64,000 bases of DNA, taken from Porites lobata. Lineage: Eukaryota > Cnidaria > Anthozoa > Scleractinia > Poritidae. Numbering within the stretch: position 1 is the first letter of the stretch; the number at the start of each line of letters is the position of its first letter. The position numbers and the translations under genes are program-made. Location of the stretch: contig CALNXK010000153.1 in assembly GCA_942486035.1 (NCBI GenBank), positions 200,001 through 264,000 on the forward strand, given 5' to 3'. The notes under the pieces were generated by a model that was not told the origin of the DNA, did not search any database, and saw only the letters and a program-made list of their open reading frames with translations. Shown one piece after another: positions 23,988-35,845 of the stretch.

Positions 23988-25178
23988 TAACGGGAGTCTT
24001 GAACTTTGGCGCTGTTTTATTTCCTTAGAATAGCATTCTACAAATATAGACTGTAAAGCGCAAGGTGCGAAAGTATTGTTTTTGGTTATTTTTTTTTTTT
24101 CAGCCCTTTGTGAACTACTTTCGTCGTATATCAGATTGTCAATAGTAAAATATAATAACAGTATCAAGATTTTGTCTTATTATGTCGGCATGTTAGTCTT
24201 GCGCAGCAGCTCTTTGTTTTGTCACGTAGTGCTTTTCTAGCTTTTTTGCGGGGAGGCATCTTTCGTGACGACACAAAAACCGGCTGAGCCCGTAGGGAAT
24301 TGGTCTTCCATGCAGCTGCTTTGTCTTGTTACGCACTGCTACTTCTCGTTGCTTGACGACACAAAATGGCTGTGATTAAGAGCGATTGATTGGCGATACT
24401 TTTTGTAGGTGATCTGTTATGGATGCAAAATATATCACTACAGCTTCAGGGGAACCCATTCTCTCTCGGGTTACCATACATACCATCAGATTGTCGTTTG
24501 TTTCCTACATCTATAATATGTAGTCAAAGTAAAGGTCGTGATATAATCTTTCATCTCAGCGAAAAAAAAAAAAAATCTGTGGAAGAGGTAACCTTCGCAT
24601 TTAAAATGTTTTCGTCTGGAAAGTCTTAAATCCAATCCGGAAGTGAAAACGATTTAACTAAATCGTGCTTAATTAAATCAAAAGGCACGATTCCTTTTGT
24701 AGCCAAACCGCTTCGATGCAAGACCATTGTTAAAGGCGAATTAGATTTCTAGGATTAAAATCGCACCTTATAAAATTTATATCAATTATCTAGGAAGATG
24801 AATATTATGACAGAATAACTTGATTATCTCTAGCATACGTGGCAAGCGTTCGAAAGGGAAGGGAAGGGAATTTGGGAGCGAGACCGCGCGCGAGGGAGAA
24901 GCGAGGAGAGGAACACGCTCTCATTTCTCATTCCTCGCGCGCCCTTCCCGCTTCTCACACACCCAAAATCTCCTTTTCCTTCCCTTTGGAACGCCTGGCA
25001 CGCAGGCTAGATTATCTCTCAAATAGTGGAAAAATGGAATGCTTTTATTCGTAACATTGAGATTCTTGTCAAACCTTCGCATTACCTTAATAACATCTTT
25101 GTTTTATTTCTTGCACGTCAGTTTAGTTTGCTTCAATGTGTCATGCATTAATTAATTAAAGCTTTCAATCATTGTTTC
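23988..25178 (+). other. Conserved downstream (probable 3' UTR) region of copy B
   Basis: Homologous to the region after copies A, D and E up to the shared AATAAA. It includes the MITE at 24832-25008. The open frames inside are not conserved between copies. Confidence 0.5.
24832..25008. mobile_element. MITE downstream of copy B
   Basis: Orthologous to the element at 7839-8015: starts agcatacgtggcaagcgttcg and ends gaacgcctggcacgcaggct. Confidence 0.78.
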
Positions 25179-25184
25179 AATAAA
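25179..25184 (+). promoter_or_regulatory. Candidate polyadenylation signal, copy B
   Basis: AATAAA in the conserved block tttcaataaaagacagtgtct, at the same relative place as in A, D and E. Confidence 0.4.
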
Positions 25185-26215
25185 AGACAGTGTCTTACAG
25201 TATGTATAAATCTTGTCCATTATTTATTACTTATTTTTCTTTTCTTATGTCGGCTCCTTAACAGAGAAATTTCCGTACAGTCTCACATTATCGATCTATC
25301 CAATGCAGCGACAGCCCCGTCTGTTCGAGTGTATTTATGAAGAAAGAAGTCTGCCATATATGGGCTGTATAGGTATGTGCCACTTTGAAGGGTATGGTTT
25401 TCAAGCAGTTTACTCTAGGATAGGGTCTATAAATCAGGGCGTTCGGGTCCAGAATAGGGAATCATTTCTCAGGAAACTGATCAGTTGGTTGAAGATTTTA
25501 TCTAGACTAGGGAAACAGCTACTCTAGGATAGGGGGAATTTGGGGAGTTTACTCTAGTATAGGGTAGCAAAATTCAGCTGAACTAGCTCTGGTATAGGTT
25601 AAGGGTTCCAGGGTCCCAGCGGCACATGCCCACCCAAAAATTCCTAAAGTATCCCCCACCCCCCGGGCCCATTCGGGGTATCTGTTGTTTCTGTTGTGTT
25701 ATTTTAACCTTCCTTTAAAGTGTTAAGCGGTTATTTTTATGTTTCTCTTAATTTAACGGGCATTTTGTAATTACCTAATTTGGCTGAATTTTGTGACACA
25801 GCTCCTTTAATAAATAAACAAAATGTGCCACATCAATGGGATGTAAAATGCCTTAACCCTTTTAATAAGTCATAAGAGTGACCAACACGAACTTTCTCCT
25901 AACAATATAAGCACAATCAAGGGAAGTGGTTATGAGAGTGTGTAAAATGATCACCATAAACAGTCTGGAGAATTTGTATGTAGATATTGGGGCTTAAAGG
26001 TTAATTCTCATCTTGACGCAAGTTACTATTTAAAACAATTTACTATTCAAGACAGTTCTGGCTTCTTTTCTTGTACATGTATAACTGCTACAGTTCGCGT
26101 TTCGTTTTTACCGTTATTTAATGGCACTATAACTGATGAACCCAATCCATTTACCAAGAGTTTTCTAAATGTACGGAAACTGGCTAAGCAGCAGTAACAA
26201 TTTTGTTTCGAATCA
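25185..26215. other. Gene-free stretch with dispersed repeat
   Basis: Sequence from about 25800 to 26215 matches 38190-38585 and 59270-59690 (atgtgccacatcaatgggat, tttaataagtcata). Near 25400-25600 a short motif tctaggatagggt recurs at irregular spacing. No exon is seen. Confidence 0.45.
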
Positions 26216-26506
26216 TCAGGAGAATGTTATTTTAGGCAGTGACTAACTGTTTCCTCTCGGAGAACATCATCCAGGAAAACTCATCGAGGATATATACAAA
26301 GACGACCTGGAACTTAGAGTAAGAGAACAATCACATTCAGTTTCACGGTTGTTGTTGTTGTTGTTTTTTTTTTTTCTGCCATTGATAAAACGCCGCCCGT
26401 CGTCGTCGTTGCTTTAACTCCCTATTGTTGTGATCTAGAAATTTTGCTACCATGGTAACGTGACGTCACATTTCTCCTCTCTATTAACATTGGTATCGCT
26501 TGATTA

Positions 26507-26639
26507 CAGTGGAACCTCGATTACGTTCGCTAAAACGAGGTTTGGTTATATCGAGGTTCTTATCCATACGTTACACTGTAACTGGGGCAGAAAATATCGT
26601 TCGTTATACCGAGGACTTCGTTATATCGAGGTTCCACTG
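26507..26639. mobile_element. Pogo/Tigger-like MITE in ACMSD tail 2
   Basis: TA-flanked, starting cagtggaacctcgattacg and ending atcgaggttccactg; orthologous to 16592-16739 but about 15 bases shorter near the right end. Confidence 0.82.
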
Positions 26640-26912
26640 TACGAAAGAGAAAGAGAAATAGGCCTCACCCCTCTCCCCAGGTTTTGACTTTTGTCCCAAT
26701 TCGCTCATTCTCATCCCTTTGAATCCCGCATAATCCCCACCCCGCTCCCCGGCCAATTCTCTCTGGAAGAGGTCCTAGTTATTAGTGGAGATCGAACAAA
26801 ATGGCTCTCAATTAATTCCCTGTTATTTTGGAAAATAGGTAGAGTAATTGTTCAGCGGGGGAGGGGGGGGGGGGTGCATTTGCCCATCATCAAATCTCCC
26901 GTTCATCATTCC

Positions 26913-27102
26913 ATTCACAGTCCTCTATTTTTCCGTAAGATCGTCGGGATCGAAGACTCTGCGTTAATTACGGGCGGCCAACTTGGATAGATAAACCCCG
27001 ACGCCCGCTCCCTCGGGTTTATGTGAAACTGAGATAACCGTCCGTTCCGGTAAGCTAGGGCTCTATCCTGACGATCTTACGAAGAAATAGGGTACTGTGA
27101 AT
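26913..27102. mobile_element. MITE 2 in ACMSD tail 2
   Basis: Inverted-repeat ends attcacagtcctctattttt and aatagggtactgtgaat; orthologous to 17062-17233. Confidence 0.72.
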
Positions 27103-27642
27103 AGTCTAACTTCAGATAAAACCTTTTAATTCAAAATCCATCTCTTGTTAGAAAATTATAAATTGTTAGGCGGAAATGCTCTAAGATTTCTTGGATTGAA
27201 AAGGTCGCAGTTTGACGAAGACCCTGCGGATAAAGTGCAGAGGACTGAATAATTAAATGTTTTTCTGTTAGTTATATAATGAAGTAGCTTTTAAAAGTGA
27301 ATAGACTCACGCATTATGTCTTTAAATGCATTTAGGAGTTTATTTATAATGTCCTTTGTTTTTCGGTATCTTGGTGTCTTGGGTTTTCAAAACAGTGTTA
27401 ATTATTTTAAAAAATTCTTATTTATTCGTAACTATTTGTGTTCTTTATTTTAATGACTATGATATACATGTTAATGCGTTATTTAAAGAGGCTAACGATG
27501 GCTTTACAGCAAAAGTTAAAAATATTTATATTCAAGTGCAGAACGCAGTTAATGTTAAGTGCATTGTTACTCGATAAGCCTTGTTTCAGCTCAGTGAAGG
27601 TCAGTCTCGACCCTCAAACGGAAGTCATAAAGCAATTTACTA

Positions 27643-27700
27643 CAGTGGAACCCCGTCAATGCGATCACCGTTGGGCTATAAAATCCTGACCGTAATAATG
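27643..27700. mobile_element. Truncated pogo-like MITE
   Basis: The left 58 bases match 17808 and 61319 (cagtggaaccccgtcaatgc); the right end is lost at a deletion junction. Confidence 0.6.
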
Positions 27701-28077
27701 CTACAGCTTATTTCAAAGCGCGTTTTCTATGCCATCAGTAAGCCCCCACGGGTATTAAAGCCCCTCCGTTTGGACGCTTTTGTATAAGGAACAGTTTATG
27801 GTAATAGTTTAATACTGAAGGCGCTCTGTTAAGAATAAGCTACATTTAACAGGACTGGATGTAACTCCATATCGATGAACTTTGTGCCCGGCACGAACCA
27901 TACAAACGTCCTATAAAATTTTGCGCGACTTTGAGGAGCTATATCTTCGCCACTTTTCAACAAATCACTTTCAAAGCTTGGCAATTTTACTAATTTTAAG
28001 GCATTTCTTTTCAGTGGTGCCAACTGCTTAACTTCTCTATATCAAAAGTTGACAAAAAGAAAAGAACGTGGAATTCT

Positions 28078-28663
28078 TGGGTTGCACGTGACGTCACCAA
28101 AAATCAAACTAGGAAACTATCGATTCTTCTGAGTTTCTACTTTCACGAGGTATTACAGTATCTAAACACCTGTACATAAACAAATTTTTGGTTCGAAAGG
28201 GTTCTTCGTTTTGCGAGAGAGGACGCTTGAATTTCCAGGCTTTTGCGTGACGTGGCATTTAGCTGGCGGCCGGGAAAGCTCTTATGTGGGTTAAAAACAC
28301 TACCGATTTTGGGAGATATTGCAATCTAAACATTCCTTGTCTCAGAAGAAATATTACTGTAATCTTTATGAGTTCCTCAAGTGAAGAATTCACGCATTAG
28401 TAGGAAAACTGGAAAACAGATGTTTCTGTTAGTGTCCGGCGGCCATATTGGTGTTCCTGAAAGGGACACCAACATGGCGTTTCCATACAAAGCCTTATAA
28501 ATCTAGGTAAACCGTTTTCCCCAATATCTCGCATTTGAAATATTTCACAGACCTGATTCTTGGCAAGGGTTTTTGTATATTTATCTTTTTTCATTTCCCA
28601 GATTCTAGTCCTTCTGTATTGAATGGTTTGCATTTTTATTTTTCATTGCGTGACAGTGCAAGC
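28078..28663. mobile_element. MITE of about 590 bp (gggttgcac ends)
   Basis: The segment starting gggttgcacgtgacgtcacc and ending cgtgacagtgcaagcc interrupts sequence that is continuous in paralogues: gtggaatagtctgtcctgaat at 62788 and gtggaatagtctatcctgaat near 19918. The ends are imperfect inverted repeats. The inside holds ggcggccatattggtg and no coding frame. Confidence 0.65.
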
Positions 28664-29181
28664 CGAGCATAGTCTGTCCTGAATTGAAAGATGTACCCTG
28701 TTGGGGAACCTCCCCGTATAGGTTATTGTAGGGAACCCCCACCCTCCCCCCCCCCTTTCCATCACTTCTCCAAGGTATAAGGTATGAGTGTTTAAAAATA
28801 AACACACTGACACTAGACACGTTGAGGCTTGCTTAGTTGGAGCTTAATGGACACGCCACTTTTTCTGATATAACAACGTAACATAGCCAACTTGGACTGA
28901 AGGCAAAGTATTATTTTTGGCGCTCTAAAGAGGAAAGGCATCGGGTACCGTTAGAAACGCAAAGTCGTGATAGCATGCATAAAACGTTGTTGCTTTTATA
29001 ACAATTTATGTTCTGTGATTTATTTTTGGAACGTTCATCTTTTGACCCTGTTTCAGTACTCTGAAGAGGGCTTATAAGCAGGGAATAAGAAGATGCAAAA
29101 AAATTGTCATAAAAGGAAAAACAAACAAGCAAAAACAAGCAAACAATATACAGGAAAAGAGGTTTTACTTAAAATATTTGC

Positions 29182-29188
29182 TATAAAA
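29182..29188 (+). promoter_or_regulatory. TATA box, copy C
   Basis: TATAAAA 67 bases before the ATG, conserved with copies B, E and F. Confidence 0.45.
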
Positions 29189-29248
29189 TGAATGAGCACG
29201 TAGCACTGATTTCAGAATACGCTCTGTTCTAGTTCTACTCTCATCGCC

Positions 29249-31151
29249 ATGGTCCAGTATTTCGCTGTTTTCCTGATTCTGTCTTTCTTTGGCGGCTTAC
29301 TGGGAACAACCACTTCACCTCAGCAACAAAACGATTCAAAGTTAAAAGACTTATGCCAGGTAAGAAATGCATAGAGATACAAAAAAACGAGAACCGCGCC
29401 GTACATTAGGTACACCCAGAAACTGTTTTACTAGTCTCATGTCGGTTATGATGATTTAGTAAATAGTACCCGTTAAAAGTGTATAGCAGTTTATTTAAAT
29501 GTCCTCGCCTCAGCATGATCTTTCCTCGAAAACCTGATGCCTGTGCATTGTTAGCTGTTAATTTTCTCTGATTCCATCAAAGTCTATTCGAGGCGAGATA
29601 ACACTAGCTTTAAATAGGATTATGATGTCCAAGGTCCATTCCGTAACTCGAAAACAAGGGAGACGGCTGGCAGGTACAGACTTTGGTCATATTGGTGTGG
29701 AATCATTGTTTGCGAGGGAGCTACGGGCGTGTATGAACGTATTTATCGTTTCAATTCCAAATGAGAAGGAGAGAGAAATAATTATGCGAATTCTTTTTCG
29801 TTGCTGTTCTTAATCTAAGTAATGGTGACATGCATAATTTTTAGAGGAAAGGTCTGAAAACTGGTATGAATTTTATAGTCTGAAAACGAGTGTAAAAATG
29901 ACGTTTCTGAAAAAGAGTCAGGATTTAGGGAACCGGGCGGCACATCCCCACCAAAAATTCCGAGGAGTACATTCCCCCCTCCCCGAGTCATTTAAAATCG
30001 TCTCTGCTTATTGCAAGTCATCTTTACTTTCAGCGATCTATGATGGGTTTCCCTGGTATTCCAGGATCAAATGGGATACCGGGAGTGCCGGGGGTCCCGG
30101 GGCCACACGGACCCCCTTTTGAAGGAGTAAAAGGACAAATTGGTGATAAAAGATCACAAGGAATGCCGGGTCCAAGAGGAGACAGAGGGCGCGAAGGACC
30201 CCCTGGGAAGAGTGAACCCCGAGGAATTAAGGGAATGAAAGGTCAACAGGGACTTCCGGGAATGAAAGGAGTGCGCGGAGCTGTCGGAATAAAAGGAGAG
30301 CGAGGCATTGTGGGAAATCCAGGAAGAAAAGGAGACAAAGGAGACAAAGGAGAAAGCGCCAAAGCAAGTCAAGCAAGTGTAGTACCACAAACCAACTTGA
30401 AACAATGTGTGTGGAAACGAGACACCAGTACTAATAACGGAAAGATTAAGGTAATTAGAATAAGAATCATAACACACTCCAAACGAAAGTAATTCCTCTC
30501 TAAATCAAAATATTTCAAAGGCGAACGTCTACCTTCTAACTCACCATTTGCCAACACATAACATAAATAACTAAGTTACATTTCTCTCTACTTTGGTTCT
30601 TTTTGAACGAAAAAAGGGAAAACAATCTTGGGTGATAAAATGATTCCTGGCCATAAGGACAACGAAAATTGAAGCTATTACAGAGTTTTTAAAAATTACG
30701 AAGTAATCTTGACTGGAGTTGTTAGTATCAATTATTACACACTGTTGCTCGCCTTGCTACAATATGTTTGATTTGTTTGATTTTATTTTAGGACTGTGCG
30801 TTTAACAAACTGCAGTCTAATTCAGCGCTCAGAGTCTCATTCCAGGGAAACATGAAGGTCTATGGAAGTAGTTAGAAGTGTAACCGATGGTATTTCAAGT
30901 TCAATGGAAATGAATGCAGTGGACCAATGACGATTGAGGCTGCTGTTTACAGCTGGTGGCCATCTGGGAGCCCTAATCTGCTGCATCATCGGACATTTGC
31001 GGGGTACTGTGAAAACATCCCACAAGGCGCTGTTAGAGTGGAATTATGGGTAGGACAGTGTGGTCGCAGCTACACCTTGGTTGATGCTGAAACTGGGTGG
31101 AATTCAGTTTCCCGGATAATGTTTGAAGAAGTATCTAGGTCCCAGTCCTAA
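29249..31151 (+). pseudogene. CTHRC1-like: CTHRC1-like copy C (in-frame stop in exon 3)
   Basis: Exons 29249-29359, 30034-30450 and 30792-31151 keep intact splice sites and phase 0. Exon 1 reads MVQYFAVFLILSFF...KLKDLCQ. Exon 2 is damaged as a collagen: a 3-base deletion breaks the triplet register at GPPFEGVKG, and two glycines are replaced (GDKRSQG, GKSEPRG). Exon 3 gains an in-frame TAG at 30873-30875, next to a 3-base insertion, in the variable loop where copy A reads GSSKC. Beyond the stop the frame stays open to the normal end and the domain is well preserved, so the stop is recent. The truncated product would lack nearly all of the CTHRC1 domain. Readthrough cannot be excluded, but the collagen lesions argue for a decaying gene. 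Confidence 0.85.
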
Positions 31152-31454
31152 TAAGGGGAGTCTTGAACTTTGGCGCTGTTTTAATTTCCTTAGAATAGCA
31201 TCCTACAAATATAGACTGCAAAGCGTATGGTGCGAAAGTATTGTTTTTTTTAATTTATTTTTTATTTATTTATTTATCTTCTTTTTTGCCCTTTGTGGCT
31301 ACTTTCGTCGTATTAGATTGTTAATAGTAAACTTCAGGAGCCTAGGATCCAGTAAACTCTTGCTTATAACAGTATTAAAAATTTGTATAATTATGTAGGC
31401 AGGGGGCGTCACAATCAATTGGGAACTTTAATCACCCCTGCAGTGCTGTATGGG
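31152..31454. other. Truncated downstream region of copy C
   Basis: It starts like the 3' regions of the other copies but jumps near 31400 (gtaggcagggggcgtcac) to sequence found about 1.3 kb downstream of copy A (8405-8450), so the MITE and AATAAA segment has been deleted here. Confidence 0.55.
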
Positions 31455-31979
31455 TCAGTTTTCCTTTTTGTTAGTTCAATAACGACACAGCAGTTCAATA
31501 AATACACAACAGATCAATAACCACACCAGTAGTTCAATGACTACACATTAGTTCATTGAGCGTAAACTACATGCAGCTGCGGGAAGAATACCCTTTCGGC
31601 GCTGACTCTCTTTCCACGTCTGTTCACTGTGCCCCTGATGAGAATGACAGACCTTCTGAGCGGACTAAAAATTTTAAAATAACATCAGTCTATGTTCCCG
31701 TCTATATTAGTGAGCTCACTACAACTTAATAACAGTGTAACATAGCTATTTATCTATTTAGTTCTCGTACCATAGCTAAATGAGTATTTACCACTTACTT
31801 AATGCTATGCATTCTTATTAAAAAATAACTAACGTTTTTGTGGCTATTCTTCCCGCAGCTGCATGTAGTTTACGCTCAATGAACTGATGTGTAGTCATTG
31901 AACTACTGGTGTGGTTATTGATCTGCTGTGTACTTATTGAACTGCTGTGTCGTTATTGAACTAACAAAAAGGAAAACTG
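31455..31979. mobile_element. Inverted-repeat element with about 150-bp arms
   Basis: The left arm (cagttttcctttttgttag..., 31455 to about 31602) and right arm (about 31845-31979, ...ctaacaaaaaggaaaactg) are near-perfect reverse complements. Both arms carry short repeats of ttgaactn(2-5)gtgt type. The middle (aataccctttcggcgctgac...) has no coding frame. It is a foldback-type non-autonomous DNA element. Confidence 0.85.
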
Positions 31980-32985
31980 TGCTATTGAATCCATATACTA
32001 GGCTATTCTGGTATATGGCAACCATGTCTCTCCCTTAAACTGCCCGCTGTGCGCCAGATCTGTCAGCTTGTTCACGGCTGCAGAGGGTCATTGCACTCGT
32101 GCGACAGGCATCCTTTTGGTTGCTTGTAAAATCAGATAGGGATGTTTATGGGCGGGGTATCATGGTTGTAAAACCCCCGTCATAACTCATTATTATTGTT
32201 ATTTAAATAATTGTTTGTGTGTTTGTATGTCACCTTCATCACATTTATTTATTTATTTATTTATGTATTTTTTGGCTTAGCCCATAATGGAAATGGTTAA
32301 CTAAAACAATGCTGTTCTTTTTTTAAAGACATAATCTTTATGTGATTTAATTCTATATCTTCTTTGGAATAAGAAAACCGAACTAGTGAGAAAAAGGCCT
32401 CACTTGGACACTAGGATTACTGTGACGTAACTCCTTCAAGTTGCGCGCGAAAGTTCACGGCGGTTGCCGGTTAACATTTGAAGAAATTGCGCGTGATATG
32501 AAATAGCGTAAGCCATCGAGTGAAGAAAACAAAGTGCAGTCATCCTACCAGTTGTTTTTATTCAAGCTGTGGTGAGTTAGACGCATTTGAAACTTTATTT
32601 CTAATTCGTTTTGGAAAGAAAATTGTTGGTACCTTGCTGAGGCATCGCCTGCAATTGTTATGATCTCTTATTTGCACAGACATTATCATATCGATAGCAG
32701 AATTTTGAAATATGGTCAGGAAACGAGCAGCTGCCTTTCAATTTTGAAACAACCAAGAAAGTTAGAAGTTCAGGACTTGTACGGTAAAAATAACTATTTT
32801 TAAACATAGATTGATGGTAGTCAACTCAAGCACGTAGGGCCAGCTGTGGTACCACGGTTTGAAACGTGCGGAAAGAGAGTCCAAAAACAAGATTTCATCC
32901 ACGGTTAACTGTATTTTTTTCTGCTTTATTAACGCGCGTGTTCGGGTTATTTAGTTGAAGTTTTCTCCGGGCCAAGTTGGCTTTA
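31980..32985. other. Stretch between two copies of the foldback element
   Basis: About 1 kb flanked by the complete element (31455-31979) and by a second, left-truncated copy. It includes a more GC-rich segment (about 32420-32570, ttgcgcgcgaaagttcacgg) that ends in a good donor, gtggtgagt at 32570. That could be a promoter and untranslated first exon captured upstream of copy D; this is speculative. Confidence 0.35.
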
Positions 32986-33375
32986 CCCTTTCGGCGCTGA
33001 CTCTCTTTCCAGGTCTGTTCACTGTGCCCCTGATGAGAATGACAGACCTTCTGAGCGGACTAAATTTTTTAAAATAACATCAGTCTATGTTCCCGTCTAT
33101 ATTAGTGAGCTCACTAGAACTTAATAACAGTGTAACATAGCTATTTATCTTTTTAGTTCTCGTACCATAGCTAAATGAGTATTTACCACTTACTTAATGC
33201 TATGCATTCTTATTAAAAAATAACTAACGTATTTGTGGCTATTTTTCCCGCAGCTGTATGTAGTTTACGCTCAATGAACTGATGTGTAGTCATTGAACTA
33301 CTGGTGTGGTTACTGATCTGTTGTGTACTTATTGAACTGCTGTGTCGTTATTGAACTAACAAAAAGGAAAACTAT
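32986..33375. mobile_element. Left-truncated foldback element abutting copy D
   Basis: It matches 31602-31979 nearly base for base from accctttcggcgctgactc to aaaaaggaaaact, then continues without a break as atgctgggtttccctgg, the collagen exon of copy D. The junction replaces the intron-1 acceptor and first two codons of exon 2. Confidence 0.85.
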
Positions 33376-34653
33376 GCTGGGTTTCCCTGGTATTCCAGGA
33401 TCAAATGGTATACCAGGAGTGCCGGGCGTCCCGGGGCCACACGGACCCCAGGGAAGAGAAGGTGTAAAAGGACAAATTGGTGATAAAGGATCTCGAGGAA
33501 TGCCGGGTCCAAGAGGAGACAGAGGGCGCGAAGGACCTCCTGGGAAGAGTGGACCCCGAGGAATTAAGGGAATAAAAGGTCAACAAGGACTTCTGGGAAT
33601 GAAAGGAGAGCCAGGCATTGTAGGAATGAAAGGAGAGCAAGGAGCTGTGGGAATGAAGGGAGAGCGAGGCATTGTGGGAATGAAAGGAGTGCGTGGAGCT
33701 GTGGGAATGAAAGGGGAGCGAGGCATTGCGGGAATGAAAGGAGTGCGTGGAGCTGTGGGAATGAAAGGGGAGCGAGGCATTGTGGGAATGAAAGAACAGC
33801 GAGGCATTGCGGGAATAAAAGGAAGAAAAGGAGACAAAGGAGAGAAAGGAGAAAGCGTCAAAGCAAGTCAAGCAAATGCAGTACCACAAACCAACTGGAA
33901 ACAATGTGTGTGGAAATCACTCAGCGGTACTGATAACGGAAAGATTAAGGTAAATAGAATAAGAATCGTAACACACTCCTAAGAAAAATTGTTCTTTTTT
34001 GAATTAAAATGTTTCAAAGAAGAACGTCTCCCCTCTCACTCACCGTTTGCCAACATATTACATAAATAACTATTTAGTTACATTTCCCTCAATTTTGGTT
34101 CTTTTTGAACGAAAAAAAGAAAAACCATCGTGCTTGATAAAATGATTCCTGGGCATATGGATAAAGACAAGAAAAATTTAAGCTATTACTGAGGTTTTAA
34201 ACATTAGGAAGTAATCTTGACTGGAGTTGTTAGTATCAATCATCACACACGGTTGCTCGCCTTAGCACAACAAGTTTGATTTGTTTGCTTTTATTCCAGG
34301 ACTGTGCGTTTAACAAACTGCAGTCTAATTCAGCGCTCAGAGTCTCATTCCAGGGAAACATGAGGGTCAATGGTAATGTTAAGTGTAATCGCTGGTATTT
34401 CAAGTTCAATGGAAATGAATGCAGTGGCCCAATGACGATTGATGCTATTGTTTACCTCGACTGGTCATCTGGGAACCCTGATCTGTGGCATCATCGGTCA
34501 TTTGAGGGGTACTGTGAAAACATTCCACAAGGGGCGGTTAGAGTGGAATTATGGGTAGGACGGTGTAGTGGTCAAACCCTGGGTGATGCTCACACTGGGT
34601 GGAATTCAGTATCTCGGATAATGATTGAAGAAGTATCTAGGCCCCAGTCCTAA
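33374..34653 (+). pseudogene. CTHRC1-like: CTHRC1-like copy D (5' half replaced by a transposon)
   Basis: Collagen exon 33374-33949 and CTHRC1-domain exon 34300-34653 are open and joined by good splice sites (GTAAAT donor, ttattccag acceptor) in phase 0. There is no exon 1, promoter or intron-1 acceptor: the foldback element ends at the second codon of the former exon 2. The first in-frame ATG is 33374 itself (ATG CTG GGT), giving 309 residues without a signal peptide. This is the longest collagen stretch in the array (53 triplets counting the ancestral register), mostly alternating GMKGERGIV and GMKGVRGAV, with one Gly-to-Glu break (GMKEQRG). The globular domain has every conserved Cys and no stop. 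I call it a 5'-truncated pseudogene, with the caveat that the coding part is strikingly undamaged and a new promoter is possible. Confidence 0.8.
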
Positions 34654-35839
34654 TAACGGGAGTCTTTAACTTTGGCGCTGTTTTATTTCCTTAGAATAGC
34701 ATTCTACAAATATAGACTGTAAAGAGCAAGGTGCGAAAGTATTGTTTTGGTTATTTTCTTTTCAGCCCTTTGTGAACTACTTTCGTCGTATATCAGATTG
34801 TCAATAGTAAAATATAATAACAGTATCAAGATTTTGTATTATTATGTCGGCATGTTAGTCCTGCGCAGCAGTTCTTTGTTTTGTCCCGCAGTGCTTTTCT
34901 AGCTTTTTTGCGGGGAGGCACCTTTCGTGACGACACAATAACTGGCTGAGCCCGTAGGGAATTGGTCTTCCATGCAGCCGTTTGTCTTGTCACGCACTGC
35001 TACTTCTCGTTGCTTGACGAGACAAAGTGGCTGTAATTAAGAGCGACTGATATTGGCAATACTTTATGTACGTGATATGTTATGGATGCAAAATTTATCA
35101 CTACAGCTTCAGGGGAACCCATTCTTTCTCGGGTTACCATGTATATCATCCGATTGTCTGTCGTTTCGTAAGTCTATAATATGTAGTCAAAGTAGAGGTC
35201 GTGATATAATCTTTCATCTGAACGATAAAAAAAAAAACAAACAAACAAACAAACAAAAAAAAAGTGTGCGGAGGAGGTAACCGCATTTAAAATCTTTAAT
35301 CCAATCCGGAAGTGAAAACGATTTAATCAAATCGTGCTCAAACGGCACGATTCCTTTTGCAGCCAAACCGCTTTGTGGCAAGACCATTATCAAAAGCGGA
35401 TTAGATCTCGAGGATTAAAATCGCACCTTGTAAAATTTATATTAATTAGCTAGGAAGATCAATTTGATGATAGAATAACTTGATTATCTCTAACATACGT
35501 GGCAAACGTTCGAAAGGGAGGAGAAGGGAATTTAAGAGCGAGACCGCGCGCGAGGGAGAAGCGAGGAGAGGAACGAGTTCTCCATCCTCATTCCTCGCGC
35601 GCCCGCTTCACGCTTCTCGCGCACCCAAAATCTCCTTTTCCTTCCCTTTGGAACGCCTAGCACGCAAGCTAGATTATCTCTCAAACAGTGGAAAAATGGA
35701 ATGTTTTTATTGTAACATTGAGATTCTTGTCAAACCTTCGCATTACCTTAATAGCATCTGTGTTTTATTTCTTGCATGTCAGTTTAGTTTGCTTTAATGT
35801 GTCAGGCATTAATTAATTAAAGCTTTCAATCATTGTTTC
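34654..35839 (+). other. Conserved downstream (probable 3' UTR) region of copy D
   Basis: Homologous to the regions after A, B and E, including the MITE at 35492-35670 and an A-rich (caaa)n stretch near 35230-35262. Confidence 0.5.
35492..35670. mobile_element. MITE downstream of copy D
   Basis: Orthologous to 7839-8015; ends aacatacgtggcaaacgttcg and gaacgcctagcacgcaagct. Confidence 0.75.
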
Positions 35840-35845
35840 AATAAA
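35840..35845 (+). promoter_or_regulatory. Candidate polyadenylation signal, copy D
   Basis: AATAAA in the tttcaataaaagacagtgtct block conserved in A, B and E. Confidence 0.4.

Larger units (their letters stand above)
26220..27260 (+). pseudogene. ACMSD: ACMSD-like 3' fragment, tail 2 (broken)
   Basis: Exon 26220-26318 is alignable base for base with tail 1, but the SDYPFP tyrosine codon is TAA (26244-26246). The final exon (about 27158-27252) has lost its AG acceptor and first codon (gaaaattataaattg), and its 3' end is altered by a deletion after GGATAAAG. The reading GGNALRFLGLKRSQFDEDP is otherwise preserved. No earlier exon is present: upstream sequence jumps straight from the dispersed repeat to the acceptor. 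This is a clear pseudogene fragment. Confidence 0.85.
27261..29181. other. Gene-free stretch between ACMSD tail 2 and copy C
   Basis: It matches the stretch before copy F (60872-63300) with a deletion: the MITE at 27643-27700 is cut and joined directly to ctacagcttatttc, which in the fuller copy lies about 1 kb further on (62421). It also holds the insertion at 28078-28663. Confidence 0.5.

Noticed and set aside
24839..25054. Arg/Gly-rich frames over the GC-rich MITE core (also near 7846, 35480 and 54244)
   Set aside because: They run through a non-coding inverted-repeat element and differ in frame between paralogues.
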